DNA of 64,000 bases from Metridium senile (GCA_949775045.1 OX459103.1:8651842-8715841); one strand, 5' to 3'; shown: positions 12,624-24,600, counted from the first letter of the stretch. Notes: generated from the sequence alone by a model not told the origin. Numbers and translations are program-made.

Positions 12624-12856
12624 CATCGTCATCATTGTTATAATCTTTAAACTGATATAACTAAATGAAGCTATTTTTTTTGTTATTGTTCTTCCAGGAA
12701 GCGATCAAAGATAAATACCAAACCCCGGTAGTAAAGATCACTACCCCACTACCAAAACCAACAGACAACTGTGATGTTATCAGTTCAGCCACAGCACTCA
12801 CTGTCTGGGTGTTGTCACAACTCATTGGACTTACAGCAGTGTTGCTTGTAGTCTAA
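8..12856 (+). CDS. DBH/MOXD1-like copper monooxygenase, copy 1 (14 exons, 616 aa)
   Basis: Exons read from splice sites and frame: 8-286, 3325-3468, 4226-4396, 4489-4572, 4966-5157, 5620-5722, 6206-6372, 7246-7318, 7437-7522, 8928-8966, 9917-9976, 10070-10200, 11913-12075, 12698-12856 (TAA). All introns are GT-AG and phases match. Residues 1-21 are a signal peptide (cleavage after SNA). DOMON spans about 30-150, Cu2_monooxygenase N domain about 190-330 and C domain about 335-520. Copper ligands by family homology: H240/H241 (VHHF), H316 (VHYDNP), H400/H402 (HTHLTG) and M475 (EEMC). The last 25 residues are hydrophobic and end without a basic tail, which suggests a GPI signal or a tail membrane segment. 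The family hydroxylates a substrate carbon using copper, ascorbate and O2 in the secretory lumen or outside the cell. DBH uses dopamine and the MOXD1 substrate is unknown, so I do not assign one. The start ATGGCGTTGG is the one conserved in all copies; the window begins 7 bases before it. Confidence 0.93.
580..797. mobile_element. MITE with GCGTATAGACC terminal inverted repeats, holding a 38-bp insert
   Basis: GCGTATAGACC at 580-590 is matched by its reverse complement at 787-797. Inner arms also pair (about 628-690 with 735-797, sharing CTTGACGTC/GACGTCAAG). It lies in intron 1 of copy 1. Bases 591-628 are a separate 38-bp remnant of the CCCGGGG family, with TATAGACC duplicated on both sides. 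Confidence 0.75.
982..1064. mobile_element. 83-bp foldback element, 10-bp TSD
   Basis: The arms TAGCCTGCGTTACAGACC and GGTCTGTAACGCAAGCT form a near-perfect hairpin, flanked on both sides by AATCACGATC (972-981 and 1065-1074). The AGCCTGCGT terminus is shared with the elements after copies 1 and 2. A 9-10 bp duplication is typical of Mutator-like elements; that assignment is inferred. Confidence 0.75.
1352..2730. mobile_element. 1.38-kb element with ~280-bp terminal inverted repeats
   Basis: 1352-1629 is repeated inverted at about 2431-2730, starting AATCCACCTTTTCTTAC and ending in its complement. Landmarks such as CACGTGAAATTCGGC occur in both arms. The roughly 800-bp centre is AT-rich with no long ORF, so it is a non-autonomous DNA transposon in intron 1 of copy 1. 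It is absent from intron 1 of the other copies. Confidence 0.85.
2985..3300. repeat. (CATC)n microsatellite, intron 1 copy 1
   Basis: CATC/CATT tetranucleotides with interspersed CCTTTTATTAAT blocks end about 25 bases before exon 2. The same repeat sits at this place in all four copies. Confidence 0.9.
3560..3738. mobile_element. MITE with ATAGACCTCTTTACCT inverted ends, intron 2 copy 1
   Basis: AATAGACCTCTTTACC at the left pairs with GGTAAAGAGGTCTATT at the right. It is found only in copy 1 at this location. A second inverted pair (AGACCAAATCGGCTAAC with GTTAGCCGATTTTGTCT) follows directly at 3745-3917. Confidence 0.65.
3745..3917. mobile_element. Second small foldback, intron 2 copy 1
   Basis: AGACCAAATCGGCTAAC at the left end pairs with GTTAGCCGATTTTGTCT at the right end. 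No coding content. Confidence 0.55.
3950..4185. repeat. CAA-rich satellite, intron 2 copy 1
   Basis: Short remnant of the ACAACAACAGCAA satellite that is far longer in copies 2 and 4. It ends just before exon 3. Apparent Cys- or Val-rich reading frames on the minus strand are artefacts. Confidence 0.85.
5180..5450. repeat. 47-bp minisatellite, intron 5 copy 1
   Basis: About five units of GGGGCAGCATAATTCTTGAG + GGAGGGGTATATAGTGA..., period 47 bases where measured (5232 to 5279). Related arrays are in intron 5 of copies 2 and 3. Confidence 0.85.
5775..6056 (+). pseudogene. Penelope-like retroelement fragment (linker before GIY-YIG)
   Basis: An open frame encodes [20 protein letters not shown] followed by a [10 protein letters not shown] region, [11 protein letters not shown] and a [13 protein letters not shown] stretch. 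This is the conserved region between the reverse transcriptase and GIY-YIG domains in Penelope-like elements of cnidarians and other animals, recognised from family knowledge. It starts and ends abruptly, inside intron 6 of copy 1, and is followed by (TA)n. It is absent at this site in copies 2 and 3. Confidence 0.65.
7030..7170 (-). repeat. SINE-like repeat fragment, intron 7 copy 1
   Basis: Shares ACGCAGCCGGACAATGTA, CCCAGGGCGATATTAATC and CGTAAATGGAAAC with 40805-40930 and, inverted, 31015-31145. It lacks the tRNA-like head seen at 40740-40800. Confidence 0.6.
7719..7866. mobile_element. Inverted-repeat insertion, intron 9 copy 1
   Basis: AATGGTAATAGAAC at the left pairs with GTTCTATTACCACTT at the right, and TCTGAAATCATA pairs with TATGATTTCAGA inside. 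The empty site is seen in copy 2, where the flanking GTGTAAGTTACACTATAATG is continuous. Confidence 0.55.
7869..8899. mobile_element. 1.03-kb element with 22-bp TIRs, intron 9 copy 1
   Basis: TAATCATATCCATTTTGTAA at 7869 is matched by the near-complement ending at 8899. It fills the difference in intron length between copy 1 and copies 2 and 3. No convincing ORF. Confidence 0.6.
9247..9718 (+). mobile_element. 472-bp TIR element carrying a Crypton-like N-terminal coding fragment
   Basis: Perfect 21-bp inverted ends starting GTTATATACCAACTGTC. Inside, ATG at 9474 (or the in-frame 9456) opens [20 protein letters not shown]...[14 protein letters not shown]. After a frameshift this continues as [20 protein letters not shown] before running into the right terminus. 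The pattern matches the N-terminus of the DUF3504/Crypton-type tyrosine recombinase and ZMYM/QRICH-like family, from family knowledge. The catalytic part is absent. The region upstream is rich in ACCGGAAGT motifs, suggesting a captured promoter plus first exon. Confidence 0.6.
9723..9781. repeat. Near-perfect 59-bp hairpin
   Basis: CACTTATAGACTAAAACCTC pairs with GAGGGAAACATACTG and GGGACCGAGG-type bases of the right half, ending AGTCAATAAGTG. It abuts the Crypton-like TIR element. Role unknown; probably a tiny MITE. Confidence 0.55.
10288..11868. repeat. (TGATG)n satellite, intron 12 copy 1
   Basis: About 1.6 kb of near-perfect TGATG pentamers with variant blocks. A variant block with TGTGTCATGTTATGTGATGC recurs at about 10505, 10974 and 11561, showing local higher-order duplication. 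Minus-strand reading frames rich in HITSH are artefacts. Confidence 0.95.
12528..12640. repeat. (CAT)n microsatellite, intron 13 copy 1
   Basis: CATCAT/CACCAC repeats. The same place in copy 3 (48139-48215) holds a shorter version; copy 2 has a SINE-like insertion in this intron. Confidence 0.85.
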
Positions 12857-12877
12857 GTTTGTTGTTTAAAACAACCT

Positions 12878-13101
12878 AACCTGCGTGGCGGCTCTTGGGC
12901 TGATTTGGGGAAAGAGGGGGAGGGGAGGGGTGGTGCGGAGAAGGAAGGAAGGAAGAGCCTGCAGACAAACCCCACTTTTTTGTTTCAAACTACGTCCACC
13001 AAATGGCCTAGAGTCAAAACAGAAGGGTTTGTCTACAGGCTCTCCCTTCTTCCTTCTTCCCTCCCCTTTCCTCCCCAAACCCTAGAGCCGCAACACAGGC
13101 T
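12878..13101. mobile_element. MITE in 3' flank of copy 1 (AGCCTGCGTGGCGG ends)
   Basis: CTGCGTGGCGGCTCTTGGG at the left pairs with CCTAGAGCCGCAACACAGGCT at the right with polypurine/polypyrimidine arms between. It starts 21 bases after the stop, so it probably lies in the 3' UTR. AAAACAACCT / AAAAACAACT flanks look like a 9-10 bp duplication. The same insertion is after copy 2. Confidence 0.75.
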
Positions 13102-13267
13102 AAAAACAACTAAGTATACGGATTTGTGATGTAGCATTCTTTTGAAAAAGGTAACAGTTTATGATTGCAAAGTGTAGATTAGTTAGTTAGTCAATTGGAA
13201 GGTAGATAGCTGAGACTGACAAAATTATGAGGCCGATTGTTTATTGTTTCGAGTGTTTGGAAGCCCT

Positions 13268-13273
13268 AATAAA
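13268..13273 (+). terminator. Putative poly(A) signal AATAAA, copy 1
   Basis: AATAAA lies about 410 bases after the stop in a 3' flank (roughly 13160-13390) that is conserved downstream of copies 1, 2 and 3. Conservation and hexamer support a polyadenylation site, but no transcript evidence is available. Confidence 0.4.
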
Positions 13274-13389
13274 CCATGAAGCACGAGTTTTTAGAATAAT
13301 TTCTCTAACGAGCTATCCGTATGCGCATGCCGTTTGGGAAACTAGTGAAGAGGTTTGTGATAATATTTGCAAAATATCTCAAGTGTTGA

Positions 13390-14490
13390 GGTTATACCCT
13401 TCAACAATGTAATTATAATTTTCACTTCCGTTTTTTTCTGTTATTTCAACTTCCGTTTTAATAACGTGCTTCTTCCGTCCGCTAACAGTTATAGCGCGGG
13501 CATATTTAGTTAACCACCCACTATTACAAATAACGCACCGGAAGTAAGGGCTTACCAGAACTTCTCAGCTTGATACTAACTGGTCTTTTGTGTACGTTGG
13601 TAGTTTAACTTTGAATACGCCATTTCTTGTGAAAAAAAAAATTACCCTCATAGAAAATCTAACATTCATAGAACGACGAGGGATAATTTGTTTTATTTCA
13701 AGTAAAAATAAAGTCAGGTTTTACGAGCGATTTATCGAACACAGAGACGGTTGTAATTCGATCGAACCTTTATGGCATAATCAACGGCTGCATGTGAGAC
13801 AACAATAAAACCAGTTCGAATCATCTTCAAAATAACTATTAATAAATGTAGCTTAGATTGAGGAACATTGAGAGAGTTTCAGCTCGTCGAGAAATCTCGC
13901 TGGACCTAATATTATAACAGCATATCCGCTTCATCGGATAGATCGGCTGTCGTCAGGCCAAAATAATTTACCTTACTTGAAAGTTGAGTAATACTCGCCG
14001 TTCACTACCAAAACTTTATATAAACATTTACAAGCAAAGAAACTGAATGAATGTGTGTTCTGTTTTCCGCCAGGATCCAAATAAGTGTCTGAGCTGCCAA
14101 TCACTTGTCAATAATAAGCCAATCAGCATTTACGGTCGCCAGCGACCGTTAGCATGTAAAATACATGGCCTTGCAGGCAGGCCCTCCTTTCCCTCTCTTC
14201 CCCTCCCCTCCCCTCCCCTCCTCTCCCCAATCCCTACGCCCCTCTCCCCAATCCCCCAGGGCCAGCTATGCAGGCTAGTACAGACGCAAAGAACAATTGT
14301 CACATCATTAGCTGTCTTTGTTTTTTCTTTGTATGATTTCATGTCTGAGGGAAATCTTAGTTGATAACTAAATATTATTAGGTGCTACAGAATATATAGA
14401 ATGCATTCTATGTTGTATGTAAACAAAGGTCATCAATTTCAATTTTCCTCAATTTCAATCCTCTATGTAGCCCGACTAAGCGCTCTCAGA
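13390..14490. other. Intergenic, nothing assigned
   Basis: AT-rich spacer. A purine/pyrimidine asymmetric stretch at 14170-14275 (TTGCAGGCAGGCCC to GGCCAGCTATGCAGGCTAG) looks like a degraded member of the AGCCTGC MITE group. No gene seen. Confidence 0.5.
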
Positions 14491-14559
14491 GAGTCTAGTT
14501 TTTTAATAAGTACCAGATATGATGTCTCTGCATTCTTATAAAGAAGAAGCAACCACTCA

Positions 14560-15010
14560 TCGGAAAGCTAATCGATAAATCGATATCACACGATTTATTT
14601 AGTTGCTAAAAATCGATTTATCTCGGTAATCGATAAAACTCGATAATCACAAATTTTCTGGCTGATTAGTATCGATTAATATTGATAATCGTTGAAAATC
14701 GATAGTAGATGAAAACGTGCTGTTGAACATGAAATAAAGTACAACAAAGACACAGTTATAAATATCGATAAATATATCGTTATTTACATTGATAAATATC
14801 GATATACAACATCCATTCGATATAAATCGATTTAATCGATAATCATAAAAAAGCTGTGTATCCATTTTTATTAGCTTCTGGCTCGGCCATGTAGGGTGAC
14901 CTTATCCCACGTTATGACTTTGATAAATTGATTGATTGATTTCACTAGTTATTATCGGAATGTATTGATAAATATCGATTTGTATCGGGTAATCGATTTA
15001 TCGATTAGTT
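14560..15010. repeat. ATCGAT-rich palindromic block, between copies 1 and 2
   Basis: Dense ATCGAT/TATCGATA motifs in AT-rich DNA. The same block recurs at 33415-33740 plus 34550-35330 between copies 2 and 3, so it belongs to the duplicated unit. Confidence 0.75.
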
Positions 15011-15585
15011 ACTCTTGGAGACTATAAAGTTACGCCTCATGAATGTGGGCCAGGAGCGAGAGAACAGAACAGGGATGGGTGTCTGAGAAACACGGCTTAA
15101 CGTATACTTAAAGAAGGGAGCAATGATTAAAAAAACAAACGAGGTTGATGAAACATTAAAAAAGGTTTTAAAAAAACACTTTTAAGGTAAGCAACGACAA
15201 AGGAATTTTGTAAAAACTCCCGGACATTGTTGGAAATGAAAGCGAATAATAGTATTTTTTGCAGGTTACGAAATTTCTTTTATAAAGAACAACTGACATT
15301 TATGATACTCACGTTATTTTTTATAGCATGTGGTGTGCAAAATGACCTTATGGAGTTTAAATACGGTACGGATTAATTACAGCAATTTTGACCTTGTCCA
15401 AATGATGCAACAGAAAAATGCTGAAGGATAAATATTTACCGTAGAAATTCCGAGTAAATTCTGAATATAGATCATGCATCACCAATTATCATAATCATCA
15501 AAAATTCTAACTTGATATATTTAATATATTTAGTTACGCAACAATAGAATAAACCGAGCTCTAAATCTCGAATATTATCGGAGTA

Positions 15586-15593
15586 TGACGTCA
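15586..15593 (+). promoter_or_regulatory. CRE-like TGACGTCA upstream of copy 2
   Basis: TGACGTCA sits 73 bases before the ATG of copy 2 inside a block (TATCGGAGTATGACGTCATT) that is repeated upstream of copies 3 and 4. The motif is the consensus for CREB/ATF-type bZIP factors; its use here is inferred from conservation between paralogues. Confidence 0.5.
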
Positions 15594-15658
15594 TTGTCTA
15601 CACATCATCCTATGTAAGATTAACATTACGGTGAGTTCACTGAATGTTTCCCTGCATC

Positions 15659-18600
15659 ATGGCGTTGGTTAGCTCGCTCACTTTGCTTCTTACAGCATCA
15701 GTCTTGTGTATTTCCAATGCAGCCCTCGTTGACGAGTATGATCACTTCGCAGCTCTTGATCCTGACGAGAAAATCAAGCTATACTGGACGATCAATCGAG
15801 CTGATGAGACCGTCTCGTTCGCCTTAGATGGCGCTACTACTGGCTGGGTTGGTTTTGGTATTTCAACTGGTCAGGGTAAAATGGACAAAGCTGACATGGT
15901 CATTGGATGGGTTAAGGACGGCAAAACCTATCTATCGGTAAGGTTGAACCTTAATTAGTTTGTCGAACAAGGACTAGGAAGCAGACAGTTTTGTAGTTTG
16001 CGTGTCAAAGATCCCGTATGCAATCTTGAAAACAATGTCATTTGGATATATGGTAGTGTAGGTGAGAAGTAACAAAAGACTTTGATTAGCGCACGAGATT
16101 TTTTTCTTTTTTTTAACAGGTTGAGATTTCAACATAGCAATAGGCATATCTTTGATACGGAAACGTTTTCTTTGTCAAGGAAATTTGTTTGTGTATAAAG
16201 ATTATGGGCGCGGACCGTGAGGAGAATGAGAACGACAACGAAGAAGCACATGACAATGCATTATATCCTAAGTTCATAGCATATTTTGTACGTGTTTGTG
16301 TTATATGACCATAACACATGTTGCAGTGGTATATGATGAAACAATTAATGGAAGTACATGAAAGTACTGTTGAACATCTTTTTATATTTTATTTTATATA
16401 TTATTATTAGCTAGTATTAATTAGTAAACTATTGTATTCACCCACCATCCATTTATCCATTTATCAATTTATTAATCCATCCATCCATCCATCCATCCAT
16501 CCATCCATCCATCCATCCATCCATCCATTCATCCATCCATCCATCCATCCATCCATCCATCCATCCATCCATCCATCCATCCATCCATCCATCCATCCAT
16601 CCATCCATCCATCCATCCATCCATCCATCCATCCATCCATCCATCCATCCATTCATTCAATTGTTCTATTTCTACTAGGATCGACATGGTGTTGGTCATT
16701 ACCCCAAGATAGACGACCGCAATGACTACAAGTTAATCTCTGGCATGGAAAGCAATGGCCATACTATCATCAAGTTTAGCCGTAAGATAGACACTTGTGA
16801 TCCACAGGACCTGAAACTACAGGTACTAGAATATAATGACAATAAGCAATTATTGGATGAGGTTGAGCATGATATCGTAAATTATTAAGGCCGAGGTCTG
16901 TGTTATCTGCCGAAGCCTCCTGGCCTCCTGGTCTTGATAATTTACGATATCATGCGAAAACCGAAGTAAAAGTACAATATTATTATAATCAGGCAAAAGA
17001 GACAATAACAAGCAAATCTCGCTGACATTTTCCATCAACTCCCTGAGAACGGAGAGAGCCTGGGAACTTGACAGTGATATACTGTCAAGTTCACATGCTA
17101 CTCAGATTTAACCTTGTGCTCTCGGCCAATCAGATTCAATGTAGTTAGTAAAATGTATAATAATAATATTTACAGTACTTACTGCCAGCGCAATAACAAC
17201 ACTAACACCAACGCTAATAGCAATTTCCACTGTACCTGCGTCATCTTGAAAGGTAGCTGGACCTTTGCATCTTGCAATGATAGAGACCTTTTAACACCTC
17301 GCGGGGCAATTATTCACGTGACTCATTGTAAGCTCAACGTTTGTCTCGCATCGATGCAAAGGTCGAGCTACCTTTCAAGATGGTGTTTGAAACTTTGAAG
17401 GGGACGATTGCAGACTATAGACATAGCATTGCGCACGAAAAATAAAAACAACAGCAACAACGACAGCAATGACAATAGCAACTACAGTAGCAACAATAAC
17501 AACAACAGCAACAACAACAGCAATGACAATATCAACTACAGTAGCAGCAATAACAACAACAGCACCAACGACAGAAATGACAATAGCAACTACAGTAGCA
17601 ACAATAACAACAACAACAACAACAACGACAGAAATAACAATAGCAACTATAACAACAATAGCAACAATAACAACAACAGCAACAACGACAGCAATGACAA
17701 TAGCAACTACAGTAGCAACAATAACAACAACAGCAACAACGACAGCAATGACAATAGCAACTACATTAGCAACAATAACAACAACAGCAACAACGACAGC
17801 AATGACAATAGCAACTACAGTAGCAACAATAACAACAACAGCAACAACGACAGCAATGACAATAGCAACTACAGTAGCAACAATAACAACAACAGCAACA
17901 ACGACAGCAATGACAATAGCAACTACAGTATCAACAATAACAACAACAATAACAACAACAGCAACAACGACAGCAATGACAATAGCAACTACAGTAGCAA
18001 CAATAACAACAACATCAACAACGACAGAAATGACAATAGCAACTATAACAACAATAGCAACAATAACAACAACAGCAACAACGACAGCAATGACAATAGC
18101 AACTATAACAACAACAGCAACAACGACAGCAATGACAATAGCAACTACAGTAGCAACAATAACAACAACAGCAACAACAATAGCAATGACAATAGCAACT
18201 ACAGTAGCAGCAATAACAACAACAGCAACAACGACAGCAATGACAATAGCAACTACAGTATCAACAATAACAACAACAGCAACAACGACAGAAATGACAA
18301 TAGCAACTATAACAACAACAGCAACAACGACAGCAATGACAATAGCAACTACAGTATCAACAATAACAACAACAACGACAGCAATGACAATAACAACTAC
18401 AGTATCAACAATAACAACAACAGCAACAACGACAGAAATGACAATAGCAACTATAACAACAATAGCAACAACGACAGCAATGACAATAGCAACGATAACA
18501 ACAACAGCAACAACGACAGCAATGACAATAACAACTACAGTATCAACAATAACAACAACAGCAACAACGACAGCAATGACAATAGCAACTATAGTAGCAA

Positions 18601-21600
18601 CAATAACAACAACAGCAACAACAACAGCAATGACAATATCAACTACAGTAGCAGCAATAACAACAACAGCAACAACGACAGCAATGACAATAACAACTAC
18701 AGTATCAACAATAACAACAACATCAACAACGACAGCAATGACAATAGCAACTATAACAACAACAGCAACAACGACATCAATGACAATAGCAACTACAGTA
18801 TCAACAATAACAACAACAGCAACAACGACAGCAATGACAATAGCAACTACAGTAGCAACAATAACAACAACTGCAACAACCACAGCAATGACAATAGCAA
18901 CTACAGTATCAACAATAACAACAACAGCAACAACGACAGAAATGACAATAGCAACTATAGTAGCAAAGTAGCAAAACTAACAACAACAGCAACAACAACA
19001 GCAGAAACTGCAACAACAATATCAATTGAAGTTGCAATGTCAACAACAGTAGTAGCAATTACAACAACAACAACCCAAACATCAACAACATGTACTTTAA
19101 ACAACAACAATGGCAACATCACTTGCAACAACAACAACAAAGGCAACATCACTTGCAGCAACAACAATAACAACACTAGCAACAACACTTCAAACAACAA
19201 CAACACTAGCAACATCACTTGCAACAACAAACATAACAACAAGAACACTTGCAACAACCAATATTAAAAGCAATCAACATTAACTTGAATATTCCATATT
19301 TGTTCGCCAGGAGGGTACCAGTAAGGTCATTTTTGCACTCAACGAAGAAGACCCTGAATCTGCAGAATCAATCAAACAGCACACGTTTAGAAATGTACGC
19401 AGTATGCTGCTGCTAAACTCGCAGGGAAACAGAAAGAAGCCTGACTCTTCTTGGAAACATTTTGACATGCTAAACAAAAACGTAAGTAGATTACGATACG
19501 TTAAAGAGACGTTGCAAACACGACAACGTTTTATGTACATGCAAATAAAGAAAGGTTTCAATAAATGTTTCGTTCTCTACGAAGTTTATTGTCAAAATAT
19601 TTGTTCCGTTACAGTACAGCGTACCAGCCAAACACACGACCTACCACTGCAGTATACACAAAATACCTGACTTTAAAGACAAGACACATATTGTTAGGGT
19701 AAGTAAATGGAATACACATCAATCTTTATAATAATACTGACAATGATTTGAAGATAACATTAATTAAAATAGAAAAATACACACAATGATTTGAAGATAT
19801 AATTAAAGAAAATAAAAACAATTATGATAATGATTTAGAGATAATATGAATGATGATGATGCTCCATCTACAGTTCGATCCAGTGCTTCAGCGTGGTAAT
19901 GAAGGTGTCGTTCACCATTTTATCGTCAAGGTCTGTAATCCTGACTTCCCTGAACATCACATTAATACCTCAGCTGAATGTTACGACAAACAAAATATGC
20001 CTGCAGAGGCGTTAAAGTGCAATGGCTATGGTCTACTAGTTGCAGCATGGGGAATAGGCGGAGGGGTAAGTATAGGTCAAGGGAAGAGAGGGTTTGGTAT
20101 TAAAATTGTTGGAGGAGGGTTATATAATGAACATAGATTTGCGGCAGCATGATTATTGGGGGAGGGGTATATAGTGAAGAGAGAGTTGGGGCAGCATAAT
20201 TCTTGGGGGAGGGGTATAGAGTGAAGAGAGTTGGGGCAGCATTATTCTTGGGGGAGAGGTATATAGTGAAGAGGGAGTTGGGGCAGCATAATATTTGGGG
20301 GAGGGGTATATATAATCAAGAGAGAGTTGGGGCAAGGGCGCTAGGACACTAAAATATGCAAATTTATGCTAGTTATTTGTTAATTTATCCTAGTTTAGAT
20401 AAATAAAGGTCTACTTAACTGAAAGGTATCCTGATTATGCTGATTTAGCCGCCTAAAATCCCTTTATTTCCGTAGTTTTCTTGTAGCTTGCTTTCAACGT
20501 TCGAACGATCGTTACACAGGTTTCAAATATACAAACGCTTCGCGCGAGTACCGCTGTACTAGCTGAACGCTGTCACACGAAAAGATATGACTCACCTATA
20601 AGAGACAGGGGCAGGAAACAAGAAGAGAGGGGAGAGAAAAAAACAATAGTTCTATTTCTTCACTTCCAGCATGTCCGTCCATTAATTGTAATATCCCAGT
20701 AAATGTTGTAGCCACATGTGAGGAATTTGAGTACCCAGATAATTAATATTATCAATATCAGATCACCATTATATATCTTCATTTGTTTCATTGGAATGAC
20801 CACATTGATCACTTTAAGATCCAAAGAATGCTTAATTTATTACATAGAACATGTAGAGATATATCGGATATCAAAACCAAGAAATTACTTTATATAACAT
20901 TGGTTAGATCACGCCTTGATTATGCTAGCGTAGTATGGTCATATACTCAGAGAAACATTGTCAAATTAGAAAAAATTCAGCGTAGAGCAACTAGACTAAT
21001 TCTAGGTAGTACTCTTTCCGAATATGAACGCTTACATAAGCTAAATTTATTACCTCTACAATATCGCAGAGAAATCGCTGATCTAGTATTTTTCTCTAAG
21101 TGTCTTAATAACTTATGTAATTTAAATATTTTTGACTATGTATCTTTCCGCTTTTGTGATAAGCCTTTACTTAATGTTGATCATCTCACACTTACTGATT
21201 CCCTTTTGTCGTACAAAGGCCGATATGAACTCGTATTTTATTCGTATCTGTCGTATCTGGAATAATCTGCCTATACATATCGGGAAGTCATGCTATCTAT
21301 TTTTCGTAAAAAACTACTCACATTTTACTATGATAAGTTTCATGTTAATTATATTTTATAGTCGACGTAAATGTTTTAGTCTTTAGTCATTACTATACCT
21401 TTTAGGTATATAATTGTTTATTATTATTGTTTATATCTTTGTTATTTAAAGTTTACCAGTTATTTATCATAATATCTTGGGTGACCTATGTTAGGAAATC
21501 TGTGAATTCTGTTTTAGGTCTACCTCGGACCATTAGTATAGATTCCGATAATTAGACGATTGTAATTAGATAATTAGACGAATGTAATGTTTTCGAAACT

Positions 21601-24600
21601 TGATTAAATAGAAAAAAAAATCCACAAATACTAGAATACCTGGTCAGTAATATGTTTATAATTATTTTATTTGTTCAACCATTTGTGTATCCTGACAACA
21701 TTGTTATCATTTCCATCCACAAATACTAAAATATCTGGCCAGTAACATCTTTGTAATTTCTTTACCTGTCAGCCATTTGTTTATCCTGACCATGTTGGTT
21801 TTCCTATCGGTGTCGAGTTTATTGGAAGACATTTTGTCGTTCAAATACACTACGATAATCTTGCCTTGAAAACTGGTAAGAAAGAAATGTCTTAACAATA
21901 TTTTTAAACTAATGCAGATTTGCAGACTCAATTATATGTCATCTTGTGTATACGTAGTTTAACTTGATGAGGAAGCGTAGTTTAAGACCCACTTACCAGT
22001 ATACTTTGCCTTGTTCATTTTGATTAGCCATTGTTATAATTCATTCGCAGTCAGTCGTATTACGAGAAAACAAATAAAACAAATCGGTAAACGATTTAGT
22101 AAGTTTTTCCACTCACTTCGTAGCATACACCTATTTCAAAAAACGTTGTCAGAAGGAGATCTGCAATCTGCAATCTGAGACCGAAATGAATTCAGGAAAA
22201 TTGCGTACTGCAAAAACCAGGCCTGGCCCTGTTTTTTTGCGCTTAGCACCTTCAGATTTATATTTACCGTCGCCATATCCGAAGTCAGAAAGTGCACGCA
22301 ATGAGAAAAAACTGCCGTACTTCAGAATTCATTTCGGTCTCAGATTGCAGATTCAGATCTCCTTCTGACATAGGTGTATATCAAAATGCCTGAATGTGTG
22401 ATTTTCATGGTCAAGGAAATTTAATCTTTCTAATGCATGCTGGTAAGTGCTCGTGTCTTTTAAATAACCGGAAAGGACTTGTTCTTTGGCCTCTTCCTTA
22501 AAATAGAAATCATATTTTTGCTAGTTGATTATTTTTTTTTTAGATATCGTTGACAGTTCTGGAGTAAGGTTCTTTTACACTGACAAGATTAGACGATACG
22601 ACGCTGGGGTTTGGAGTATTGGTGCATCAGTAAAATCTTGGATGATGATCCCTCCTAAACAAAAGGCCTGGAGAACGACTGGATATTGTAGAAAACAGTG
22701 CACGGAGGAGGTGAGAATACGGCTCCCACTTTTAATTTGGGCCAACGCTGCGAAATATATAAAAATCTGGATAAATTTGACTTCCTAGTTTTTTTTACTT
22801 CCTATGCATGTTACCCCGCTTATTTTTGCTCGATTTTCAAATTTTAAACTTTTCTAAACTCTTAGGTTGATTTGAACACCGTAAATGGAAACCCAGAAGT
22901 GAAGTGAATAATGAATTGGAATGCGTTCGGTGTATAAAGCTGCTTAAAACACTTACGTACTCTTGTCTTATTGTGTTTTAAATTCTAAAGTGATCGGTCT
23001 TCATTTTAAGGCTTTAAAAAACAGCTCACTTCCCGAGAAGGGAATCAAGATTTTCTCAGCGGTTTTGCATACTCACTTGGCAGGTAAGAGACTGGAAACG
23101 AGTCATGTCGACTTGGTACCAATCCTCGTCTACCTTTTATCCCACTGGTGATACAACTATTTTTGTCCATCGTTTAGATATTAAAAAAACACTCTTGTCT
23201 AGGTGTTGGCGCGTGGACCAAGCATGTTAGAAATGGAGTGGAACTGCCTGAGATCGTTCGTGACAACAACTTTGACTTTAATTTCCAAGTAAGTATATAG
23301 GGTTTAATGGTTTATAGCTGAAAGAAGTTGGTGTTTTTTTTTCACGCATAGCCATGTATTACACATCAAAATGTCCGTAAAAGAATGGAGTTTTCGAAAC
23401 CATAGAGCTCTACGTTTTTGAAAGCGTTTGTTTTATTTTAAATAGAGCCAATACAGTAACTTGACATGAGAATAGTCGCACAATCTCTCTTGTAAAAGTG
23501 ATCAACCGTTCTCTTTTGACCTCCAAAAGTACGTGTACTTTTTGAACGGAAAGTAGATCAAAATCATTTGATAAGGTTAATAAAAGATTGAGGTAGCTGT
23601 TTCCATGGCTAAGTTTTTTAGTTTTCTGCAAATATTTCGAGAAAAGATCGACAAACCACGATTTTGAGGCCTTATTTCTACCAATTTGTATAGGCGCATT
23701 GAAGCGTGAACGTATAACTGGTCTATTGCTGACCAAATGTTAACACGTTTTTCCGATGATATTTTGTATAAATATTTGAAAGTATGAATATTTGGAAGTA
23801 TAAATATTTGGAAGTATAAATATTTGGAAGTATGAATATTTGGAAGTATAAATATTTGGAAGTTTATATGAATATTTGGAAGTATAAATTTGGAAGTATG
23901 AATATTTGGATCCCTTACATTGCTTTAGTGTAAGTTACACTATAATGATAATTACTGTTGTTTCAACGTGTAGGATATTCAGTTTCTACAAAAGGAGGTT
24001 CACTTCAAACCTGTAAGTTTACATCAACAATATCACCATCATTTTGGAGTGCTTTTGATATGATGAATATCACTATCATCATTAACTTTATTATTATCAT
24101 TTTCATGGCTGTCATCATCAACACCATCATCATCATCAGAATGGTCTAAAAACAGGAAGCTCAACTATTCTGTCTGAGGATTTTTTTTACAGCGAAAAAG
24201 ATTATTTTTAACGCATGCCATTTTGAGGAAAACAAGATATCCAAACCATAATTATCATCACCATAATTATCATAATCACTAACATTATCACCACCATTAT
24301 TCTATACCGATAATTATCATTATTATTATTACCATTATTATCATGACGATAACGAACCACCATCATCACGTATACTATCACTATCACCATCACCATCAAC
24401 ATCACCATCACCATCACCATCACCATCAATATCTAAATGCATTTCTATTATTGTTCACAGGGAGATGATTTAATCCAAACCTGTATCTACAATACTATGA
24501 ACCGTAACAAACTCACTTACGTAAGTATCGAGCAATTATTTGTAGTATTGTAATTGTAATATGTAATTCGGCACCAGTGGAGATAATGAATATCCTTTTC

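Noticed and set aside
15644..15658. Upstream ATG of copy 2 (adds MFPCI)
   Set aside because: Not conserved in copies 1, 3 and 4; the MALVSS start gives a good signal peptide in all.
16432..16725. Repeated DGWM or HPSI peptides
   Set aside because: Translation of the CATC tetranucleotide array in intron 1.
17408..19267. 619-aa Asn/Ser-rich ORF and overlapping 500-aa Thr-rich and 502-aa Val-rich ORFs, looking like a prion-like or fibrous protein
   Set aside because: All come from a 54-bp satellite in intron 2 whose unit length keeps several frames open on both strands. It lies between two monooxygenase exons and has no start context or non-repetitive domain.
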